A DNA stretch of 11,142 nucleotides from DATESZ01 sp035283845 (GTDB lineage Bacteria; Desulfobacterota; Syntrophia; Syntrophales; JACQWR01), in NCBI GenBank assembly GCA_035283845.1, contig DATESZ010000064.1:1-11142 (forward strand). Reading direction: 5' to 3'. Of this stretch, positions 1 to 5,433 are shown piece after piece. The translations under genes and the position numbers were made by a program. The notes under the pieces were generated by a model. It saw only the letters and a list, made by a program, of their open reading frames with translations. It did not search any database and had not been told where the DNA came from. Within the stretch, counting starts at the first letter, position 1. Every line of letters begins with the position of its first letter.

Positions 1-1200
1 AACAAGATCCACGTTTTCAAGCCATAAAGCCTCTTGCGTGCAACTGCAGACGCATGCATTGCACCCTTCGCATTTCTCTTTTACTATTTTTACTTTACCG
101 TCTATTACTTTTATTGCCCCAAAATTGCAGACCTCTTCACACACACCGCAGTCGATGCATTTTTCCTGATCCACTGAAACCACTATCTTGCCTTTGGTCG
201 CTCCGTAGGTCGCGATAACCTCGTCATAGGTGAGCAGTTTAGGAAGAATGACCCCTTTCATTTCTTCAATTGAACCGAACCCCTTGGAATCCATGTAATC
301 TGATATGCTTTTTTTGAACCCTTTAATCACCCCCATGCCCTTATGCAAGAAAAGGGTTTGAACCTGAACGGAACTCGCTCCATACATAAGAAACTCAACA
401 ACATCGCTCCAGATCTGTGTCCCGCCTGAAATAGAGACATGAATATCTCGATGTTGGCCAGCCTGAGCTAAAAGCGCCACAAAGCTCGCATGTTTTGCCA
501 CCTTGGAACCGGAAATGAATACGGACGAGGGCATTACTGGCTCAACCTCATCAAGATTTATGCCCGGAGCTGCAGGCATAGCCATAGCTATTGTTAACCA
601 ATCCAATCCTACTTTTCTGGGTATCTGCAAGGGAGACGGGTCGAATGGATTAAACATCATCTTCACTCCCAGCGGAATATCAACCGCTTTCCTGACGGCG
701 CTGCAGACTTCTTCGACGATTGCAGCATTAAGCGAGGCCCCGCCGACATAACGATGGGGCATCAAATAAGGCAAAGGACAACCCAGCAGAATCTCAAGCG
801 CCTCGGCGCCCGCCTCCTGAAACATCTTGGCCCCTTTAATATACCCTTCAACGGATATTGCCATTATACTGGCTATAACTGGGGTCTTAATCTCTTTAAT
901 GTTGTCTTTGAACCATTTAGCCCAGACTTCAACCGGAATGGGAGATAAACCGCATATGGAAACGAACCCATCTCCAGTTGAGTGAAAAGCCGGCCTTGCA
1001 TCGGGAAACAGGCCGGGCGCATAGGGCTTTACAACTTTTTCGTATTCCTTCTCAAGAAAACCGCTTTTTATTACGACTGCTCCTCCTCCATACTTGTCGC
1101 ATCTCTTAATGTCATCACCTGTTCTGGTTAAATGCCCGGATGAAATAATGATAGGATTTCCAAGCTCCAAACTTCCCATTTTCACTCTTAAGTCAGCCAT
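1..1200 (-). CDS. PreA/dihydroorotate dehydrogenase-like FMN oxidoreductase with C-terminal 2x[4Fe-4S] ferredoxin domain (3' end cut by window edge)
   Basis: The frame is open for 400 codons from ATG 1198-1200 to the left edge with no stop. The start follows an ideal ribosome site (AAGGAGGT, 5 nt spacing). Residues 1 to about 310 form a flavin TIM barrel of the dihydroorotate/dihydropyrimidine dehydrogenase family. Visible are LLGCP (138-142, Cys141 at the catalytic cysteine position), PLGVK (176-180, the FMN-contacting Lys), SISGG (256-260) and a GAS-VQV phosphate-binding strand (274-280). A bacterial ferredoxin domain follows: C348-x2-C351-x2-C354-x3-C358 and C377-x2-C380-x2-C383-x3-C387, with an extra Cys385. 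The Pro that usually follows each cluster is Asn and Thr. PreA-type proteins run to about 410 residues, so little is probably missing. The pocket Asn residues of the family are absent (L138, L143, about M206), so pyrimidines are unlikely substrates. It probably moves electrons between ferredoxin-type clusters and an organic substrate. It lies 76 nt after the MeaB gene, the second-widest gap in the operon (by 1 nt). Family assignment is firm; substrate is unknown. Confidence 0.85.
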   Translation of the reverse strand, partial: MADLRVKMGSLELGNPIIISSGHLTRTGDDIKRCDKYGGGAVVIKSGFLEKEYEKVVKPYAPGLFPDARPAFHSTGDGFVSICGLSPIPVEVWAKWFKDNIKEIKTPVIASIMAISVEGYIKGAKMFQEAGAEALEILLGCPLPYLMPHRYVGGASLNAAIVEEVCSAVRKAVDIPLGVKMMFNPFDPSPLQIPRKVGLDWLTIAMAMPAAPGINLDEVEPVMPSSVFISGSKVAKHASFVALLAQAGQHRDIHVSISGGTQIWSDVVEFLMYGASSVQVQTLFLHKGMGVIKGFKKSISDYMDSKGFGSIEEMKGVILPKLLTYDEVIATYGATKGKIVVSVDQEKCIDCGVCEEVCNFGAIKVIDGKVKIVKEKCEGCNACVCSCTQEALWLENVDLV

Positions 1201-1205
1201 CTTTT

Positions 1206-1213
1206 ACCTCCTT
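1206..1213 (-). promoter_or_regulatory. Strong Shine-Dalgarno of the PreA-like gene
   Basis: The minus strand reads AAGGAGGT, ending 5 nt before ATG 1198-1200. It fixes the start of a gene whose frame reaches the window edge. Confidence 0.85.
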
Positions 1214-1226
1214 GATTAAATTTAAA

Positions 1227-1253
1227 GACAGCAGGGTATAAATTCCTGCTATC
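1227..1253 (-). terminator. Stem-loop between the MeaB gene and the PreA-like gene; possible weak terminator or attenuator
   Basis: On the minus strand GATAGCAGG (1253-1245) can pair with CCTGCTGTC (1235-1227) around a 9-nt loop, giving 9 pairs with one G-U. It is followed by TTTAAATTTAA, which is U-rich but interrupted, and then by the ribosome site of the next gene. It could partly terminate transcription, act as a processing or stability element, or be incidental. It is one of only two gaps longer than 50 nt in the window. Confidence 0.4.
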
Positions 1254-1276
1254 TCTGATTAAATATTCCCTCCTTC

Positions 1277-2266
1277 TCATCCGCCAACCCCGGAAAAGCG
1301 CGTCCCGATCTTTTTACCGATAATCTCCACCGCCTGTTTTGCAAGCTGGTATGGGTTTTCTTTCCTGGCTAAAATATGTTCCAGACGCTGGTCGAAAAGA
1401 TCTTTGTTCTCAGATATCAGGCTATCGTAATATTTGAAAAGCTCTTGTTCAACTATTTTTTTGATTTCCGATCTGATTCTCTCTTTCCTCCGGCTGCCCA
1501 GCATACTACTTTTAGTTAAAAATTCTTTATGCTCGCCAATCTTTTCGACAAGAATGTCGATGTTCCGGTTCTCCGTCGCTACGGTCTTTATAACAGGCGC
1601 GGCCCAATCTCCCGGAGCTGAACCAAGTTCTAACATCATCTTGATGTCCGTAACCAACCTGTCGGCCCCTTCCTTATCAGCTTTATTCACCACAAAAATA
1701 TCGCCGATCTCCATAATGCCGGCTTTCATGGCCTGGATGTCATCGCCGGAACCCGGCATTATAACCAGAATTGACACATCAGCGGCCTTAACGATATCAA
1801 CTTCGTCCTGCCCGACTCCAACCGTTTCTATTATAATGTAATCCTTTCCATAAGCATCAAGAATCTTGACTGTATCGGCTGTTGCACGGGAAAGCCCGCC
1901 CAGACTTCCTCGGCTGGCCATGCTGCGGATGAAGACACCCTCATCATTGCTGATTCCAGACATCCTTACCCTGTCACCTAACAATGCCCCACCTGTAAAG
2001 GGGCTTGTAGGGTCAACGGCTATGATCCCCACCGTATAGTTCTGACGTCTGAGCTCTTTTGCAATTTTATCGGTTAATGTGCTCTTGCCCGCTCCTGATG
2101 GCCCGGTGATGCCGATTATATGGGCATTACCGGTGTATGGATAGATCCTTTCCCTGACCTCAAAAGCACTTGGTCCTTCATTTTCTACCAGGGTAATCAG
2201 TCTGGCTAAAGCTCTGACCGATCCGCCAAGGAATTCTTTTATTAGCTCCTCCTCATCGCTTTTCAA
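1277..2266 (-). CDS. MeaB/ArgK-family GTPase, chaperone of the adjacent B12-dependent mutase
   Basis: This 329-residue G protein belongs to the MeaB/MMAA (formerly ArgK) family, which gates adenosylcobalamin loading and protects acyl-CoA mutases from inactivation in the cytoplasm. The motifs are clear: P-loop GPSGAGKST (55-63), the Mg/switch motif DPTSP (85-89), ETVGVGQDE (147-155) and the guanine-recognition motif NKAD (194-197). Length is typical for the family. The start is TTG at 2266, 5 nt after the stop of the B12-binding subunit. The best ribosome site (AAGGGGAG, 2279-2286) is 12 nt away, longer than ideal, but no ATG or GTG is available nearby upstream, and the next Met is near residue 102. 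Immediate linkage to both mutase subunits supports a dedicated chaperone for this mutase. Some relatives also associate with HcmAB or isobutyryl-CoA mutases, so the family does not reveal the substrate. Confidence 0.93.
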   Translation of the reverse strand: MKSDEEELIKEFLGGSVRALARLITLVENEGPSAFEVRERIYPYTGNAHIIGITGPSGAGKSTLTDKIAKELRRQNYTVGIIAVDPTSPFTGGALLGDRVRMSGISNDEGVFIRSMASRGSLGGLSRATADTVKILDAYGKDYIIIETVGVGQDEVDIVKAADVSILVIMPGSGDDIQAMKAGIMEIGDIFVVNKADKEGADRLVTDIKMMLELGSAPGDWAAPVIKTVATENRNIDILVEKIGEHKEFLTKSSMLGSRRKERIRSEIKKIVEQELFKYYDSLISENKDLFDQRLEHILARKENPYQLAKQAVEIIGKKIGTRFSGVGG

Positions 2267-2271
2267 ATCTG

Positions 2272-2691
2272 TCAGTAACTCCCCTTGGATATATTCTTGA
2301 TATACTGCGACACATCATGCAATGTTCCAATGCCTGGCATGAATACTTTTGTCACTCCCATTTTAATCAGCTCTTCCTCTTCTTCTTTATTGATGGTTCC
2401 TCCTACAATTACCTTTGGCACTTCCCCCTCCAGGCAATATTGTCTCATCAGCTCTATTAATCGAAAAGTGTCGTGAATTAACCCAGAACCGTAAAAACTT
2501 AAAGCAACCACAGCTACATCCTCCTCTATGGCTGCTTTGGCTATTTCGTTAATGAGAAAATAACGAACAAAAATTACCTCCATCCCTTCTTCTCGAAGCA
2601 GATGGGATAAATATCTTACACTTAACTCGTGAGCATCCTGATCAGCCTTGGCTATCAAAATCCTCGATTTCTTCTCTTTTAGAACTTCCAT
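2272..2691 (-). CDS. Cobalamin-binding small subunit of an acyl-CoA mutase
   Basis: This is a stand-alone B12-binding domain of 139 residues, the size of small subunits such as HcmB or the small subunits of split methylmalonyl- and isobutyryl-CoA mutases. The base-off/His-on signature is D19-x-H21-x-x-S24, in which His21 would be the lower axial cobalt ligand. The usual Gly of DxHxxG is Ser here. Later parts of the fold are visible: ALSFYGSG around residues 63-70, then VIVGG and a final FMPG loop that line the nucleotide tail. I chose ATG 2691 (MEVLKEKK) although the frame stays open to 2775. It lies 10 nt after the mutase stop, has a modest GAGG site 8 nt upstream, and gives the normal family N-terminus. 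The longer form would overlap the mutase gene and add residues unlike the family. It pairs with the mutase large subunit just upstream. Confidence 0.9.
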   Translation of the reverse strand: MEVLKEKKSRILIAKADQDAHELSVRYLSHLLREEGMEVIFVRYFLINEIAKAAIEEDVAVVALSFYGSGLIHDTFRLIELMRQYCLEGEVPKVIVGGTINKEEEEELIKMGVTKVFMPGIGTLHDVSQYIKNISKGSY

Positions 2692-2701
2692 AGTCTCTGC
2701 C

Positions 2702-4420
2702 TCATCCTGAAAAATATCCGAACCCGAATACCTCCCGCAATATCCGGTGCATCTCTCCCAAAGTAGCCCCGGCACGCGCCGACTCTATCAAAGCCGGCAA
2801 GAGAACCCCGCATGAACTTGGCCATTCCTTATCAATCCGGATTGCCGCCTCTCTTACCTTTTGCAGGGCTGCCTGTAACACCGATTCATTTCGCTTCTCC
2901 CGATACTCTTTAACCCGCCGTACCGCTTCTTCCTCTGTTGCAAGAGAACGGCGATAAGCTTTGGCTTTGGAAATCTGCTCAATCTGGTATTTGTTTACCC
3001 CTAACTTGACCAACTCCCCAGTTTGTAACTTCCGGAAACGCTCAGCGGCTTTGGCTTCCACCTGCCCCCTCAGCCAACCGGATTCCCAACATTTTAAGTA
3101 TCCTCCCAAATCCTCTATGCGTTGGAGAAGCTTTTTTACTTCCCCTTCCATTTTAGCGGTTAACCACTCGATATAATAAGAACCTCCAAGGGGATCGGTG
3201 ACGTAGGGGATATCAGTCTCTTCCTGAAGAATCTGGTAAGTCCGAACGCAAACCTGAACCGCTTCTTCCGTTGGAATACCTATGGCTTCATCATAAGAAG
3301 ACATCCACATACCTTCCACATCAGCCAGCATCCCCGCCATGCCCATGATGGTAAGGCGAATAATATTATTGTGAACCTCCTGTGCGGTGAGTTCTACGCC
3401 GGCAGTCTGAGCAACAAATACCTTATAGGTCAAGGCCTCCTGGCTCTTGCAACCAAACCGCTCTTTGAATATCTCGGCCCAAAGCTTTCTGGCAGCCCGA
3501 ATCTTAGCGATCTCCTCAAAGAAATTGAGGCTTATGTGAGGATGAGCATAAAAACGGGAAGCTACGGCGTCCGGGTCTAACCCCACCTTCTGGCATTCCT
3601 CTACCGAAGCTATCGTGTGGGCAAGATTAAAGGCCAATTCCATTACCGGAGGAGCACCCGCTTCCCCTACATTATACCCGTCAACAAGACCGGGGAAAGA
3701 ACAGGGGGTGTTTTCTATATGCCATTTAATGAATTCTGTGGAAAGCTTGAGGGCGGAACGAGGAGGAAAAGCAATGCAATCCCAAAACCACTGGTGGTGA
3801 TGAAGATTACAGGCTGCATGAAAAATCTTATCCAAATTCTCTTTCCGATAATCAATTACATAAGCAGCCAAAAGAGCGGTGACTGGCAATATTGAATCGA
3901 AAGCTATCAGGGTAGTATATACCTTTTCTAAGGGAAGCCCATCAAAGTAATCCGCGATGTCCTGCACAGTACTTAGAGAAACTCCGCACTCTCCAACCCT
4001 TCCTTCTGCTGCCGGATCGTCAGGATCAAGTCCCCGCTGGGAGGGAAGATCCATGGTAATTACGGCAGTTACCTGGTCACCCTTCCACCTGCTTCCTAAC
4101 TTCTCCAACCATTCCCTCCGCCGGCGGGTCTCCTTGGCAGTTCCCATGCCGTATCCCTGATTTATAAATACGGGCTCCGCTTGGTAATGGAGGGGGTAGT
4201 TGCCTCGGGTGAAAGGGAATTGGCCAGGAAAACCGATACTGTCAAAATCCAATTGAGCAATATCCGCCGGACCATATACTGGCTTTAATTTAATTCCTGA
4301 AGAGGTGGAAAAACTAACCGGAGGGGTTTTTTCTCCCCCTTCCTGCCCCATGGCTTGGATCTGCTCTTCCCATTGCCCCTCTTTCTCCCGAACTTTCTTC
4401 AGATCTTCCTCAGTAAACAT
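2702..4420 (-). CDS. Methylmalonyl-CoA mutase-family large (catalytic) subunit with non-standard active site
   Basis: This 572-residue protein is the TIM-barrel half of a B12-dependent acyl-CoA mutase without the fused cobalamin domain, like HcmA or other split mutases. Family landmarks are FPFTRG (68-73), GTAKET (93-98), DLPSQRG (124-130), EAGA (253-256), NFFEEIAKIRAAR (299-311), SLTAQ-like ELTAQ (343-347), DEAIGIPT (377-384), DPLGGSYY (409-416) and GVNKY (474-478). By ungapped segment alignment with Propionibacterium methylmalonyl-CoA mutase, Tyr75 and Tyr243 are kept, as is Arg283 (Arg289 here). Tyr89 is Gly89, Arg207 is Trp213 and His244 is Asn250. The substrate is therefore probably a CoA ester without the methylmalonyl carboxylate, and the chemistry may differ. 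The start is ATG 4420, because AAGGAGG lies 7 nt upstream; the frame extends to a TTG at 4459 overlapping the FAD gene. The B12 subunit and MeaB gene follow at once. Confidence 0.9.
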   Translation of the reverse strand: MFTEEDLKKVREKEGQWEEQIQAMGQEGGEKTPPVSFSTSSGIKLKPVYGPADIAQLDFDSIGFPGQFPFTRGNYPLHYQAEPVFINQGYGMGTAKETRRRREWLEKLGSRWKGDQVTAVITMDLPSQRGLDPDDPAAEGRVGECGVSLSTVQDIADYFDGLPLEKVYTTLIAFDSILPVTALLAAYVIDYRKENLDKIFHAACNLHHHQWFWDCIAFPPRSALKLSTEFIKWHIENTPCSFPGLVDGYNVGEAGAPPVMELAFNLAHTIASVEECQKVGLDPDAVASRFYAHPHISLNFFEEIAKIRAARKLWAEIFKERFGCKSQEALTYKVFVAQTAGVELTAQEVHNNIIRLTIMGMAGMLADVEGMWMSSYDEAIGIPTEEAVQVCVRTYQILQEETDIPYVTDPLGGSYYIEWLTAKMEGEVKKLLQRIEDLGGYLKCWESGWLRGQVEAKAAERFRKLQTGELVKLGVNKYQIEQISKAKAYRRSLATEEEAVRRVKEYREKRNESVLQAALQKVREAAIRIDKEWPSSCGVLLPALIESARAGATLGEMHRILREVFGFGYFSG

Positions 4421-4427
4421 TCCTTTT

Positions 4428-4434
4428 CCTCCTT
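4428..4434 (-). promoter_or_regulatory. Shine-Dalgarno that sets the mutase start
   Basis: AAGGAGG on the minus strand, 7 nt before ATG 4420. It favours this Met over the in-frame ATG at 4450 and the TTG at 4459, which overlaps the stop of the FAD subunit gene. Confidence 0.85.
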
Positions 4435-4455
4435 GCTTTTGGGAAACCATAACTT

Positions 4456-5433
4456 TCAAACGCCTTTCAGCGCCGCTTTGATGGCACGGCGGGTCATAAC
4501 TTCGGCCATCTTTCGGCGGTAGGTCGCAGGGATGTCCACCAGATTGTTCACCGGTTTGGCCTCCTTGGAAGCGAAGGCAGACGCCTCGGCAATCACCTCG
4601 TCGGTGAGTTTTTTGCCCTTAAGAAACTCCTCTATCCGACCGGCTCTGACGGGACAAGAGTTAACCGCTCCCAAAACAACCCGCGCCTCTTCACAGATAC
4701 CCTTGTTCATGCGGAGACCTACAGCCGACCCTACCATGGGAAAGTCGATGGCCTCCCTAAGAGACATCCTCTGGTAGGCGGAGCGAGGAGTTGGAAGGGG
4801 AATAATTATCTCGGCCAGAATTTCCGCCGGTTGCAAGGTGAGATGCTCCTTGCCGTTGTCCCGGTATGAGTCCTCTAAGGGGATGGTACGCTCTCCTTGA
4901 ACCCCCTTTAGCCTGATGCCGGCTCCCAGAGCAATAAGGGCGGGAGGCGTATCGGCCTGGAATACCGCATAGCAATGATCACCCTTGACGGCGTGACAGC
5001 TCTCCCCTCCGTACTTCAGACAGGGGGCAATGGATTCCCTCCACCACAGGGATTGATTGTAGTACATGCAGCGGGTGTCCAGACAGATGTTGCCCCCTAT
5101 GGTTCCCATGTTTCGGAGCTGGGGAGAGGCGGCTTGTGAGGCGGCCTGACTCAGGGCAAGACATTCCTTATTGATAAGGGATGAAATCTCCAGGTCCTTT
5201 AAGGGGGTGAGCGGCCCGATCCTCACTTCCTTTTTTTCTTTTCGAATATAGTTCAGATCCCCGATGGCCTTCAAGTTCACCAGGTATCGGGGAGTGTAGA
5301 CCCTTTGCTTGAGAGAAACCGTGAGATCCGTGCCCCCCGCTAAAACCTGGGCATCCTTTCCGTGACGGGAAAGCAGACTGGCGGCCTCTTCTAAGCTCCG
5401 GGGCTGTAAAACTTCAATCTTGGGAAGTCTCAT
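4456..5433 (-). CDS. FAD subunit of a xanthine dehydrogenase-family enzyme, 4-hydroxybenzoyl-CoA reductase beta-like, with [4Fe-4S] insertion
   Basis: This 325-residue medium subunit passes electrons between an external partner and the [2Fe-2S] subunit. FAD-binding motifs are AGGTDL (32-37) and TIGGNI (111-116). Directly after the second motif is an insertion with Cys122, Cys138, Cys146 and Cys154, plus Cys117. The spacing closely matches the extra [4Fe-4S] cluster of the 4-hydroxybenzoyl-CoA reductase beta subunit (about 324 residues). In that enzyme the cluster lets ferredoxin-level electrons flow towards molybdenum for reductive dehydroxylation. Ordinary xanthine dehydrogenase and CO dehydrogenase FAD subunits lack this insertion. 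ATG 5433 overlaps the stop of the preceding molybdopterin subunit (ATGA), with AAAGGGGG 6 nt upstream, so translation is probably coupled. It is the only FAD subunit seen, so it likely serves all the neighbouring large subunits. The fold is secure; the reductive direction is inferred. Confidence 0.92.
   Translation of the reverse strand: MRLPKIEVLQPRSLEEAASLLSRHGKDAQVLAGGTDLTVSLKQRVYTPRYLVNLKAIGDLNYIRKEKKEVRIGPLTPLKDLEISSLINKECLALSQAASQAASPQLRNMGTIGGNICLDTRCMYYNQSLWWRESIAPCLKYGGESCHAVKGDHCYAVFQADTPPALIALGAGIRLKGVQGERTIPLEDSYRDNGKEHLTLQPAEILAEIIIPLPTPRSAYQRMSLREAIDFPMVGSAVGLRMNKGICEEARVVLGAVNSCPVRAGRIEEFLKGKKLTDEVIAEASAFASKEAKPVNNLVDIPATYRRKMAEVMTRRAIKAALKGV

Noticed and set aside
503..948. 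Plus-strand open frames of 64-82 codons
   Set aside because: They lie antisense to the PreA-like gene, which has clear family motifs, a strong ribosome site and an unbroken frame; the plus-strand frames have no recognisable domain or ribosome site.
2702..4420. Ordinary methylmalonyl-CoA mutase of propionate metabolism
   Set aside because: The carboxylate-binding Tyr/Arg pair and the conserved His are replaced, and the gene is tied to a molybdenum enzyme rather than to epimerase or carboxylase genes.
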